Below are positions 21,501 to 31,850 of a stretch of 64,000 nucleotides of DNA, one piece after another. The position numbers were made by a program, and so were the translations under genes. The stretch is from positions 822,001-886,000 of the forward strand of contig OX459098.1 of NCBI GenBank assembly GCA_949775045.1, in the 5' to 3' direction. The notes under the pieces are model-generated. The model saw only the letters and a program-made list of their open reading frames with translations, ran no database searches and had not been told where the DNA came from. Origin of the DNA: Metridium senile (taxonomy: Eukaryota; Cnidaria; Anthozoa; Actiniaria; Metridiidae). Position 1 is the first letter of the stretch; each line of letters begins with the position of its first letter.

Positions 21501-23575
21501 ATAACAACAGTATCTGAGGGGTCAACCGCAGCTTCCTCTAATGCAAGTGTCAATGAATCAATAATCCGTAAATTAACTCGCATCTGTTTACCTGACGAAC
21601 GACTAACAGTAATATGTGTGCAGTCTTTCAACTTCTGTACTGAAACTTCCTTACATACAAATTCACGGTCAATGTTACACTCCTGAGGTTTGCGTCCACG
21701 CTTTTTGGGCTTAACAACAGGGATTTCAGAAATAACACGGTCTTTGTCAAAGATATCATCTGCATCCGAAAACAGTTCATCATCATCATCATCATCTTCT
21801 TCTTCCTCGACCTCACTGATGGTGTCGTAATCTGAAGTACAAGGTGCTTCCACATCCGACTTAAACAAATTACTGTGAACTTTATCCAAGTTATCTTCAT
21901 AATAAGCTTTAAAAACCAGTCTATTTACACTACATATATCCTGATATTCATGGCCGAGAAATTCCTTCAAGTCGAGTTCATAATCGGCAGCCTGATCAGA
22001 CGAAGTCCAACAACTTGTACCATCTTTCCATTGCACAAGATACTCATAACTACCTGTAGTATTCAATCTCATTCCTAAAACCCTGTCAATTTTATTCCTC
22101 TGCCTTCTTCTAGATTGCAAACTCTCAGAACTATTATTGCAGACATTATCACTAGAATCTAAAGTTTCTGTTTGCTTTTCACTCAATTTTTGTGCAGCTC
22201 GCTTGATGGCTTTTTTCTTGAGCTTATTCGCAAGGAGTTTTTCAGCTTTGTTTACCTTTGAAGCTGCGAGAGGTCGTTTACCAAATTTCTTTGACTTTTT
22301 CAACTTCTTCATCTTCTTTACATGTCCATTATATTTCCTAAGGTCTACACAGTCATCCTCGTCAGTAAACGAGTACAGCTCTTTAGCTTGCTCCCTTCGG
22401 AGTAAATCTAGTTGCGAAGGACGCCCGCGTTTCGGTTTAATAACTTCACCGTTTGTGCATTTACGAGCTACCAACTTTCCAAGTTGTGCTTTTGTAAGTT
22501 TCTGTTCCGATGAGCTCAGAAAATTCCCTAAATGTTCCTCGTGTGATTGATACAAAGCTCGTTTATGTAGAGATTTCAACAACGGCCGCACCCAGGGTTT
22601 TCTTACGCCATTCTTTGAAGAGTGGTCGCGAGTGAAAGTGTCGTTGTTCTTCGTTGAGTACGAGTGTTTTGGGGGACGACCTCGTTTCTTCGGCGAATAC
22701 TCACTGCTACTATCGTCGCTACTAACGCCTTGCAGAAAACTCGCAGAGCGTAAACCATTTAGCAGCTTTCTTTTCTTCTTCTTTGGTTTCAAGTTAGGTG
22801 ACGTTAAGTTTGCATTCGTGGCACTCACACAACAGTCGCCATGTGGCGAGTCGTTAACGTCCATCTTACCGTTCGTCGTCTTTCCTCGCGCTTTCTTCGT
22901 AGAATATCCAGAATTTTTAGGAGTTCTACCTCTTTTCCGAGGAGTCTCTCCACCGGAGCTTTCCGTATCCGAGCGAGAAGAGTAAAAGTTTCTTTTCAAA
23001 GTATTTGGTAGCGTCTTCGAAAGATTCGATAAAGGCTCCGTTGACTGCGTCGCGTCGAAATTCGAGTCGCCATTCTCGTGTATTCCAACGTCCCCATCAG
23101 CTTCACAACATGATTTGCTACTTCTCCTTCGCTTAATTACCTTCTGTGTTTTCTTCTGGAGTGGTTCGGTGCGTCCATTTTTGCATATTTTTCGCTTACT
23201 TGTCGATTTACAAATAATGCTTCTTTCACCAGATGTCTCGAGGTCGTCCTTTCTCGACCGAATTCGTTTTTGCTTCAAAGTTCCCTCGCTCTCCGAATCC
23301 GTTTCCAAATAACGGGCTGGTAGTTTTGAAGTTCTTCCTCCGTGAGTCACAATGCCAGCTTTAATCTTACGAAATCCATTGAGAACAGTTCGTTTTTTGC
23401 CATCGTTTTGAGGTTGGTTTTCGGGCGGCCATTTTATGCCCGTCAAACAATTGTTTTCAAGGTCTAGTTCTTGTGAAGCCTCTTGCTTCATTTCTAACTC
23501 GTCTGAGCCGTCGAAAACCTTGTCTTTCTCTCCCTTATCAGCTTCGTGACAAGTTGTGTAGTCACTTTCTTTCAT
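18590..23575 (-). CDS. CDYL: CDYL-like chromodomain/crotonase protein with AT-hooks
   Basis: Three exons: 21393-23575, 19812-19926 and 18590-18979 (2183+115+390 nt, 895 aa), phases consistent. The start is the ATG at 23575 (MKESDYTTCHE); upstream in-frame sequence looks non-coding. Residues 1-485 are basic, Ser/Lys-rich, with AT-hook cores KRGRTPK (~212), KRGRPPK (~297) and KRGRPSQ (~382); KRGRKPQ comes after the chromodomain (~625). Residues ~490-545 are a chromodomain (KIDRVLGMRL, YEYLVQWKDGT, CWTSSDQAADY). From ~635 to the end a crotonase fold follows: VVISGLGDNVFCGVDLETI, then KPIIATINKPAEGVGAQLIALCD. Chromodomain plus crotonase defines the CDY/CDYL family, chromatin corepressors that bind methylated H3 and CoA. 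The four AT-hooks are not in the vertebrate proteins as I know them. The acidic run DDDDDDE (about residue 595) precedes the last AT-hook. Confidence 0.88.
19125..19220. mobile_element. hairpin MITE, AATAACTATTGTTCTTGACT termini (family G)
   Basis: AATAACTATTGTTCTTGACT mirrors AGTCAAGAACAATAGTTATT with a roughly 40 bp loop. The same termini occur as tandem half-elements at 36745-37205 and as a complete hairpin at 48395-48510. It lies in a CDYL-like intron. Confidence 0.85.
19263..19470. repeat. (GAT/GGT)n microsatellite
   Basis: Degenerate GATGATGGT tract in a CDYL-like intron. Confidence 0.85.
19525..19792. mobile_element. TIR MITE
   Basis: TTATGCACCTATCAATGTCT (about 19527-19546) mirrors AGACATTGATAGGTGCATTA (about 19770-19789). 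The inner parts also pair (GTGCGGGCATACCCAGGGGC versus GCAAAGTT/CCCGCACTCCCCC). No coding capacity. Confidence 0.8.
19965..20230. repeat. (GAT)n with ~60 bp tandem units
   Basis: Units of GATAACGATTATGTTGAATG plus ACAACGATGGTAATGATTGT repeated three to four times in a CDYL-like intron. Confidence 0.85.
20325..20530. repeat. 36 bp tandem repeat
   Basis: ACAATGGTGGTGATAATAAT plus AATGATGATGATG, four copies. The short poly-Met/Ile and Leu/Ser ORFs here are spurious. Confidence 0.9.
21060..21380. repeat. ~60 bp tandem repeat of CAT/ACC words
   Basis: CATCGTCATAACTACCCTCA, then TTTTCGTTACCTA and CACCACAACCACCATCATTA, about four units, ending just short of the CDYL-like exon 1 donor (21391). Confidence 0.88.
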
Positions 23576-23689
23576 TCTAACTTTCCAACATGAGAAATTC
23601 GTCTTCAAAATAGACAACACGAAGAAAAAACCTTTTATATTATTATGAATGGTGCACGCTAGGCCGAGTACGAACGGCGCGTGCGCCAC

Positions 23690-24529
23690 TATTTAAATTC
23701 CACGCATGTACTATCTCGTGAAACCGCTGACATCCTATAAAGCAAAATAAACAAAAATTAGCATTTTCGCAATTTTTCTAATAAATATTGGAATATTATT
23801 AGTAAAAATGGAAAATACCTTTAGTTAATCGAAGAATGCCAAGGTTTTTTTCTGGTTGTTGCTCTCTGGTGACAGCTGGTAGCCTTTGAAAAGAAAAAAA
23901 TAACAAAAATTCAAAAGCATTTTCGCATTTTTTCTGATAATCATTAAAATATTATCAGAAAATATACAATACCTTTTGCAAATAAAGATTCAAAAATCTT
24001 TTTGCCATGTTTTTGAAGTGACGGGGTTTAGATGTCCGCCAGTTATTTTCAACTCAGATTCTTCGCGATAACGATTTATAACGGCTTTCATCTCAATACA
24101 GTGCCTTTAGACCATGAATACATGGAACAAATCCAGCCATCCCATATTTCTGTCATTTTACTAGCGAAGTCTGACCTGAAACGAGAACAAATCATATAAA
24201 ATGTTAATAGAAGCGGTCAGCTAAACCGGTAGTTGACTAGTCAAACAGCCACTACATGACGCAGAAAAAAACTACAATTTTTTTACGTCATATTTCATGC
24301 TTGATTCAATATCAAAAATGTCCAATTCCAAAAAAAACTATTTTACTTTAAATTCGAAATGCCTTTTCCAACTTGAAATTCCCATCCCAAACAAGGAGTA
24401 TTTCGTTCTCCTAACTTCACTTTTGGATAGGAATTAAATTTTGGTAACACAAAGGCCGATAATTTCGCATTTTTTTGAACATTTCGTCGGCCTTGTTCAA
24501 GAAAGAAGTGTTTTTGCCTTGGGTGAAAC
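23690..24529. other. spacer / divergent promoter area, no gene
   Basis: Lies between the CDYL-like start (minus) and the ASB gene (plus). It contains two diverged copies of a segment (GCATTTTCGCAATTTTTCTA and TAATATTGGAATATTATTAG versus GCATTTTCGCATTTTTTCTG and ATAATCATTAAAATATTATC) at about 23761-23820 and 23920-23970. No conserved frame. Confidence 0.5.
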
Positions 24530-24655
24530 ATGGCGTCTATTTGGACTGCAGGCCGAGTTGCACTATGGGGTAGCTCAAGCGTAGGCGGTGACGATGAATG
24601 CGCGCGCATATTAGCGCAATATTTGAAAACAATATTCGCTTTCAATAATATTTGA
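24530..24655 (+). other. possible upstream ORF (41 codons) before the ASB gene
   Basis: ATG at 24530 (preceded by GTGAAAC) opens a 41-residue frame starting MASIWTAGRVALWG and ending at TGA 24653-24655, about 100 bp before the ASB initiator. It could be a uORF in the ASB leader or chance. Listed because its ATG context (AACATGG) is good. Confidence 0.25.
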
Positions 24656-24756
24656 TTTTTTGCCGGTGATTGTCCAGTCTCAAAATTCCCTGATAAAATA
24701 CATATTCAAAGTTATATTCTGATTGATTAGGTAGATTTGAAAGTGGATTTATTTTG

Positions 24757-27752
24757 ATGGTAAGTTCATTATTATTTTCCATAAGTGAAGTTTAACTATA
24801 CAAATTTCTCTCCGACCTTACGATCTTATTCAAGATCTTTCAACTGAAATCTTCTCTTCCGCTGACAGAGTCAGAGACAAAACATATTGTATACAATTGA
24901 ACACATGCATGACTGCAATATTATACTTTTGTATTTTAATCAGTTTAATATATAATTTTTGTTTTGTTTCAACATAGTAGTCATTAATTTTTTTGCACTG
25001 ATTATATGTGAAATCTTATCCAAGCTATTCTGCTCAATTTTCAGCGAACCAAAACATTTATACATGCAGCGACTTGTTCAATATTTTATTTTCAAGTTCT
25101 CTGCCATAATATAAAGAAACTTAGTTGCTAGTTCTACTTTTGACCGGACTAAGATTCGGATTATATCGTTTATAGTAAATACAAATTTGACATATGCTGA
25201 AGCAACTCGCAGCTTGCAACAAGGTCGCAAAATTTTGATAATTAGCCGGTAGAATCGATAGTCACGATTCATTCATACGTATAACTCGGCTGTTTTGTTT
25301 TTAAGAAAATTTTTGTTGATAATTCCAGTTTCTCAGATGTAAACAAGATTTTATTTTTAAGCTATCAATAAACTATTAATCGCGTCTTTCAGTTTTGCAT
25401 ATGGGCTTGAGTGTTTATTTCTGAAGTATGGTCTGAAAATGTTCGCTAGCTTTTGTGTTTACATTATATTATACTCCGACGAAGGGCCGGCTAAACCTCG
25501 AAACGTCAGCCGTAAAGTTAGTTTTCATTTACATATGGTTTAGCGATGATAGCTTTATATGCACCGTATACTTACTGACGTTTAGGACGTTACGGCCTTC
25601 GTCGGATTAAAAATGGTAACTTATACTTACACCGTATAAAAGAGAGTGTTACTTACTGACGTTTAGGACGTATATCCTTCGTCGGAGTAAAAATGGTAAC
25701 TTGTACACCGTATAAAAGAGAGTGTCACTAACTGATGTCTTATTATGTCTATAATTTATCGTTGTAATCTTTTTCTTCACAACTTTATAGGAGCAAGCAT
25801 TCGAGTCATTCATTTATTTATTGGAAATCATCTTGGCCGGTAAAGAGCCCAAATCTAGAACATTACAGCCCATTAAAGAACGACAAAATGTCTGGGAAGA
25901 TCTTTATGATTCTCTTGTTACGACTGAGAATTACCAAAGCGCTGCAGATATCGTTGTGGATATTTTTGGAAAGGTAATGATATCAGTATTGCTAATTCAG
26001 AAAATTGTGATAAAAATAGCTAGACCGCAGCGGTGTTTCCTAGGAAACCCGGTAGGAACTAATTGGAGTAAAAATGAACGATAACTATTTGTTAAACTAG
26101 TGTGGACTGCGTCGTGTTTCTAAGGAAACAATTGGATCGAGTACAAATGTTCGATAACTAGCGGTTAAACTAGTGTGGACTGAGTCGGTGTTTCTAAAGA
26201 ATCAAAAAGCATAAATCCTTCGGAGAATTCGATAAATGGACACCTTCTAAGCCGCAAAAAAATAAATAATAATAATCAAGCCTAAAGCAGGATATTTCTT
26301 CAGACCAAGAGCGACTTCTTCAGCTTTAAAACCAAGAAATTGTACCATCCTAATGTACATGTATATAGCTAACTCAATTAACGTTGTCGTTGAAAAAGAT
26401 TAAAGCCTATTCCTTCAGACCAAAAGCGACTTCTTCAGCTTTAAAACCAAGAAATTATGCCATCCTAATGTACATGTATATAGCTAATTCAATTAACGTT
26501 GTCGTTGAAAAAGCCTCAAGCCTATTCCTTCAGACCAAAAGTGACTTCTTCAGCCGTTAATTTTAAAACCAAGAAATTATACCATCCTAATGTACATATA
26601 TATAGCTGATTCAATTAACGTTGTCGTTGAAAAAGCCTATAAACCATATTCCAGACTAGGCAATCATTTCAAAATTCACTTATATACATTCTTTTTTTCC
26701 AGGAAACATACAGTAAAAAGATTGGTTTAAAAATCCTTCAAAAGCTACGTTACTTCATTTGTCGATACGAAAACAGCGTGACCTGTGCAAGACGGAACCG
26801 GAATTTTAGCAGACCAACTGTTTGCGTCCTTGGACTTGCAAAGACGCTCTCAAACAAAGAAGATTTAAAATTGGAAGTTGAGATTTTGCGCAGTGTTTTT
26901 ATGAACAAAGGGGCAAAACTTGAACTGCTTATGAAAAAGTGGGTAAATAATGACACGGAATTTGATTTGGTCATTACTCGCTGCAAAGGAATGAATCTCG
27001 TTCATTTTGCAGTTATCTGGAGCAACAACGATTCGCTGCAAGTCTTGCTAAAGTTTATGGGTAAAAAAGCAATCGATGAGAGAGATGTTTACGGTTTTGC
27101 GCCATTGCACTATGCTGTTGAGTTCGGTAATGTGACCTCCGCACACTTGTTGCTTGACAATGGAGCTGATGTGAACTCGAAACTTCAAAGTAATGTTACT
27201 CCACTTCACTTAGCTGCCTTTCACATCTTTCCTGATCTGATATTACTTCTCTGTGAGCACGGCGCCGATGTAAACTACGTGAATTCCAACCTAGAAACAC
27301 CGTTGCTCGCAGCTACCAGATCGAGGAAATCAAGTCGCGAAATAAGAGAAAGACTTGGGCTTCATTCGACGGCTATTTCGTTGCTTCTTCGCTACGGTTC
27401 CTCTCCAAATGCGCGGAATCTACACCGGAAAGCTCCACTACAAAATGTATTGCTTCATTGTACTGATTTGAACTGTGCACATTTGTTGATGTCTGCAGGA
27501 GCAGAAGTATTCAACGCAGAAGAAAACCGCAGCGAGAAATGTAATTATTTTTGGAAGAATTCCAGATCAAAAAAAATGCGCATGTTTTTGGAAATGACGC
27601 GCAAAAGTTTGCCACATCGCTTGGAGGTTCTGTGTTTAACTGCAATAAGGAAAGCTTTAGGGACTCAGTTTTCAAAAAGAGTGAAGAGCTTACAATTGCA
27701 TCACAATTTAGAAAAGATGTTGCTCTTTCAAAAGCTGCCAAAATTGTTTTAA
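24757..27752 (+). CDS. ankyrin repeat and SOCS box protein
   Basis: Three exons: 24757-24759, 25791-25973 and 26703-27752 (1236 nt, 411 aa). The first coding exon contributes only ATG: TTTTGATG is followed directly by GTAAGT, and exon 2 resumes in frame as GAG CAA GCA TTC. Residues ~130-300 hold ankyrin repeats, clearest as YGFAPLHYAVEFGNVTSAHL, LLDNGADVNSK, NVTPLHLAAFH, LLLCEHGADVN and NLETPLLAATR. The C-terminal segment PHRLEVLCLTAIRKALG..RVKSLQLHHNLEKMLLF fits a SOCS box (L..LC..AIR…LPLP..L..YL). ASB proteins are substrate receptors of Elongin B/C-Cullin 5 ubiquitin ligases; the substrate here cannot be inferred. The SOCS-box LPLP core is replaced by LQLH, so Cullin-5 binding is less certain. 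Confidence 0.82.
25475..25745. repeat. dispersed repeat with TTCGTCGGA / ACCGTATA units (family H)
   Basis: Copies of TACTGACGTTTAGGACGT, CCTTCGTCGGAGTAAAAATG and GTAACTTGTACACCGTATAA plus AAGAGAGTG in tandem. The same words occur at 36095-36480, degenerate at 46680-46740, and at 60855-60945. Confidence 0.85.
26040..26205 (-). repeat. family B 73 bp repeat, two copies
   Basis: Two units in the orientation of the 5370-5850 array (GGTTAAACTAGTGTGGACTG, GTTTCTAAGGAAACAATTGG), in the second intron of the ASB gene. Confidence 0.9.
26285..26645. repeat. ~120 bp tandem repeat, three copies
   Basis: Units contain CTTCAGACCAAAAGCGACTT, AAAACCAAGAAATTATGCCA, TCCTAATGTACATGTATATA and CAATTAACGTTGTCGTTGAA. 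The last word is also found at 55530-55550. Confidence 0.92.
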
Positions 27753-27984
27753 AATATACCTAATTGAAATTGAAAATTGGTTGTCATAGATCATAAATTA
27801 TAGATCATAAATCATGGACCTTAGCTAGATCACAGACGCATCACAGATTGTGGCCATGGCAATAATAAATAAGGCATATATAGTACACTCATGTAGCTTA
27901 GGGATCATCTATAATAGATATTAGATATATAGATATATAGAAGATGAGAATTAAGCTACAATCATTGACAAAAGTGTTGGCACA

Positions 27985-28270
27985 CTGCAAAAACGGCTGA
28001 GTAGATACAACACAGTATATTGCGTTAACATGCATGACTCAGGATAACACTTTATAGTGAGTAAACCCAACTCATTATTAAGAGTAAACATAGATGAAGA
28101 CGCACCATTGAGTACAATGTACTCAATATATTGAGTTTAAGCTCACTTTTACTCAATAATGAGTTGGGTTTACTCACTATAGAGTTGTGTTTACTTACTA
28201 TAAAGTGTTTATGCATGATTAACGCAATATACTGTGTTGTATCTACTCAGCCGTTTTTGCAGTGCACGAA
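27985..28270. mobile_element. MITE with CACTGCAAAAACGGCTGAGT termini
   Basis: CACTGCAAAAACGGCTGAGT on the left mirrors ACTCAGCCGTTTTTGCAGTG on the right. The pairing continues inward through GATACAACACAGTATATTGC/GCAATATACTGTGTTGTATC and further, so it is a nearly full-length inverted repeat of about 285 bp. Confidence 0.88.
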
Positions 28271-28649
28271 TGTGATAGTCATTTCAGCTACTTCTACTAC
28301 TTCCCCCACCCTCCCTTCGCAATGTTGAGGAGGGAGTCATTGTTTGGTGCTAATGTGGTTGACTTGTCAATGCGCTATCATTTCACACCAACATTCATGT
28401 GGGGGGAGGGGAGGATTTTTTTAAAACCTATATGAATCATATATATATCATCTGAGAAGCTGAGACCAAGAGCGATTATGGGAAGTTATAATTATATGTA
28501 TGCAGTCAATGAATAATCATGTCAAGTTTGTATTCAGAGCTAGGACCTCTAGATCTGTTTCAGAGCTTGAAGAAGCTGAGACCAACAGGAATTATGGGGG
28601 GTCAGGGAGTGACATTATAATTACATGTACGTATGTGACTTGAGAGATG

Positions 28650-28815
28650 CAGTAAAAAGCGGTAAAAATCGATACCGATTTGCCAATCGATAAATCGGTA
28701 ACAATCGATATACTTGATTTGATTGCTATCGATTGCTATCGATCAATCGGTAAAAATCGATATCACACTGATTTTCATTATCGATTTGTATCGACTTCCG
28801 TTAAAAATCGATAAA
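28650..28815. repeat. AATCGATA-rich repeat
   Basis: Dense runs of AATCGATA/TATCGATT words, self-complementary at many registers. Similar words form the ends of the element at 39363-40852. Confidence 0.75.
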
Positions 28816-28981
28816 ATCATATAAATACATAAAGTTTATTTTTATCATCGTTTTTTACGCCTATTTTCAAGAACGAGATCTAATTTTTGTTTTGTAAAAA
28901 CTAGACAATTAATTGAAATAAGTTAGAGCTAGGGGAATAACATAACTTCCACTATTCAAATATGTGTAACGATGGCGGGTC

Positions 28982-29840
28982 ATGTTTTTAATTTGGGCAG
29001 TTACCTATCAGTATATTAGTAAGGGTTCATTTGTACTACATGTTCCTCAAGCCACTTATGATACCGATTTAACTACAAAATACTCAACTCACCCAATCTA
29101 TATAGAGCACATGGGGACTTTTTATCACATTGCAGAATTCCTATCTCTTGAACAAGGGAAGGTCTACCGGCCATCATGCTCAAGAACAGCACGATGGATC
29201 TCTTGTCCAAGAGATGATTTTTATGAAAAAATAGAACAGTCAGTAATGCCGAAACATAAAAGCACTGGTGTGTACTTAGACCAATATGCTGCTTTTTGGT
29301 TGGAAAATGATGGGCTTCAAATAGGTCAAATTGTGCGCATGTACGACAATCCTACCGTTAAGTCTGCTTTCCCAATATTTGAGTGGGACAGAAATTCAAA
29401 AGACACAAAGTTACTGCGCTAATTAATGTAGCTGAAGTGACAAGCAAAAACGAAAAAAATGGTCTTTGGCCCTATAAAACAACGATTTCTTTGGTGTCCG
29501 AGGAGGACATTGATCAGTAAATGTTGATACAACCTCCTCCAATGGAGTGGTGTTGCTAGAAGAGGATGTTGTAAAAACAATAGAATGACTTACGCCAAAG
29601 CTGAAAGAAATTGAGAAAGAAAGAGAAATTGCTGAAATCAAGGAGAAGGAAAACAAAATCGTGAGCAGGAAAGATGGACCAGCTGAAAGTATGACAGTTG
29701 TACTACTCAAGGAAGTTTTACGAGAACTGAACATAACGTTCAAGAGTAGTGCAACTATAAGAAAGAATTAATTGAAAAAGTTAAAGAAACAAGAAAAACT
29801 ATGGCTGCAACACAAACTGTTAAACAATACATGTACAATA
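28982..29840 (+). pseudogene. decayed coding region of unknown family
   Basis: 28982-29422 is one open frame (146 codons) with protein-like composition (YSTHPIYIEHMGTFYHIAEF, YLDQYAAFWLENDGLQIGQI), ending abruptly at TAA. A shifted frame then continues with protein-like text (NVAEVTSKNEKNGLWPYKTT, SLVSEEDID) to TAA near 29518. Further fragments follow in changing frames (a Glu/Lys-rich helix around 29600-29680; VVLLKEVLRELNI; KKELIEKVKETRKTM), each cut by stops. This pattern suggests a frameshifted, inactivated gene or the coding part of an old transposon. I recognise no family. The first 146 codons could still be an exon of a living gene. Confidence 0.5.
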
Positions 29841-30430
29841 CTTACAATTATAGCAAACTTCATACCAGTTCAGTTTTTATTTCGTTTGAATCAAGGAATT
29901 TTAATTTGACTTAGAATTTAAAAGAAAAAAGATTTTGTTGATACTATAATTATGTATCTTATTGGTATGTTTTTATTTCCTTTTAAGTTATATGACTTAA
30001 TTGCTGTATTTGTTCATAACTTCATTTTCTTATAGTGTTCATAAATTTATGTGTGGCGGAACTTTTGCTTTTCTTCTTGCTATCCTTGTACAAAGCAATA
30101 CTTTTTTTTTTTTTCATCATTATGCTTTCAACTTAAAATATGCTTTCCCTCTAAAATATCTACTGATAGTCTGTCCCTAAAAATTGTTTGCGTCAAATTA
30201 AATATTGAGGACACGCGCGTGTGTATATCGATTTCCTCATTGCTGCTTCTGATGTATAGAATTTCCTGACCATCCCGGAGACCCAGCAGAATTGAAACAA
30301 AAAAACAGGAAGTTGGTAGAGATATTGGAAACACTGGCTGAAAAGAATACAATTGACGTCGATCATGTACTGTTTCCAGCTGGGAAACTTATAACCGACA
30401 CAGCGTGATAACTGAAAATTAACTTTCAAA
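29841..30430. other. AT-rich spacer, no gene
   Basis: Low-complexity T-rich segments and no supported coding frame. Confidence 0.4.
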
Positions 30431-30439
30431 ACGTGAGAT

Positions 30440-30560
30440 GACGCATGCAGTCCACACTAGTTTAACCGCTAGTTATCGTACAGTTTACTCCAATTGTTTC
30501 CATAGAAACACTGACGCAGTCCACACTAGTTTAACCGCTAGTTATTGTACATATTGCCGT
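30440..30560 (+). repeat. family B 73 bp repeat, two copies
   Basis: GCAGTCCACACTAGTTTAAC, CGCTAGTTATCGTACA and CTCCAATTGTTTCC words, opposite in orientation to the copies in the SelW intron. Confidence 0.9.
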
Positions 30561-30975
30561 TGTTTCCTTCAATCGAATCAAAGTTAGCCTGAGAAAACAG
30601 ACGTTATATCGCTCCTCTTCTCCCCGCTACAAAGTCACTCTACTGAACTACTAGTCATTATGTGTATAGTTTCTCGTTCAGAATTTGAGGGACTTTGTCT
30701 TTGTCTTTCGAATTGTATTCAAAAGCGACGATTCAAACCGGAAAAAATCTAATATGTTTGCACGTTTGACGTCATTTCGAATTTCGATAATCAATTAAAG
30801 CATATGTCGTGACCTTTTCTCAACCCTCTTCTTTTGATTGGCCAGACTATATCTCTTCCGCCTCGATGGCCATGCTTGATTTTTGAATATTTATGAATGA
30901 CTTTGAGCCATACTAGATCACATCGGCGACCATTACCGTGTATGTTGTTGAGTTAGATTAAAAGAGGAGTCGAGG

Positions 30976-31605
30976 ATGGCGTCCAAAACGACTAAAACAA
31001 CTACAACAGTCGTTCATGAAAGGAGAGAATATCGAGCTTATTGTGGCTGCTGCGATTGGTTTTGGCTTGTAGCTACAATAGAAGGTTGGTTAAAGCTACT
31101 GCAATGGATTTCTACCTTCCTTACGTTCGTGATCATCATGGCAAAGATAGACCGTCCTATCGAGTTTTACAGCCACCTTCCCGAATATAACTTCATGATT
31201 TTCGTTGGCATAACCTCATGGGCCTTTGTCACTGTTCACATTATGCTAAAGCTGCCGCACCTTTTTGAACGACTGCCTGCTATTCTTCTCCACCCGATAG
31301 TCGGAGTTGCGTGCTGTCTTCTCGGAGCACTGTCGTTTCTCATCGCTTCGTCTGTTGTACTCGCTTATGCTCGCAGACAGGATTTCCTTAAAGCATCAGC
31401 AGCCTGCGGTTATATAGCCATGTTCCTGTTCATCTTCGAAGCCCTTTATATTTTCTGCCGAGGACGAAGAAGTGCAGCAAGTAGCGAAACGACTGCAACG
31501 AGCCGGACAGTTGAAAGGGTCGAACGAAGTGAACCGAAAGAAATGGTTCAAATACCCGAAGAAACAAAAGAGCGAGAGATAGTCACCCATGAATTTCCAA
31601 ACTGA
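30976..31605 (+). CDS. MARVEL-like four-helix membrane protein, copy 1
   Basis: Single-exon gene of 209 aa. The N-terminal 36 residues are cytosolic in character and include a cysteine cluster (YCGCCDW, Cys23/25/26). Four hydrophobic segments follow at about residues 38-56 (KLLQWISTFLTFVIIMA), 73-94 (FMIFVGITSWAFVTVHIML), 104-130 (ILLHPIVGVACCLLGALSFL) and 140-162 (ACGYIAMFLFIFEALYIFC). A charged 45-residue tail ends the protein. Topology, length and the W(F/L)K(V/L)LQ start of helix 1 fit the MARVEL superfamily (CKLF-like/MAL/plasmolipin), proteins of membrane apposition and vesicle traffic. The ATG at 30976 follows AGGATGG context. It is paralogous to 35137-35718 and more distantly to 38647-39177. 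Confidence 0.8.
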   Translation: MASKTTKTTTTVVHERREYRAYCGCCDWFWLVATIEGWLKLLQWISTFLTFVIIMAKIDRPIEFYSHLPEYNFMIFVGITSWAFVTVHIMLKLPHLFERLPAILLHPIVGVACCLLGALSFLIASSVVLAYARRQDFLKASAACGYIAMFLFIFEALYIFCRGRRSAASSETTATSRTVERVERSEPKEMVQIPEETKEREIVTHEFPN

Positions 31606-31850
31606 AGAAGATAAAACAGAGAATGACATTTTATAAACAATGTGGCGCCCATCTTAATACACCAGGTGAAAGAACTCAGCCACCGGACAATCTTACTAAG
31701 TCTGAGGTCGATGAGTAATATGATATGATTATGAAACCAAAAACTAATTTAATAGAGAGTACAAATGTACGATAACTAGCGGTTTAATTAGCCAAATTAG
31801 TTAATTATTCTCAGAACAATTCAGGGTTATAAAATATACGCTATACGTTT

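Noticed and set aside
22137..22985. Plus-strand ORFs of 117-137 codons opposite CDYL-like exon 1
   Set aside because: Antisense shadows of a Lys/Arg/Ser-rich coding exon; no splice or family support.
24343..24645. 100-codon minus-strand ORF upstream of the ASB gene
   Set aside because: No family resemblance and antisense to the presumed ASB leader; likely chance.
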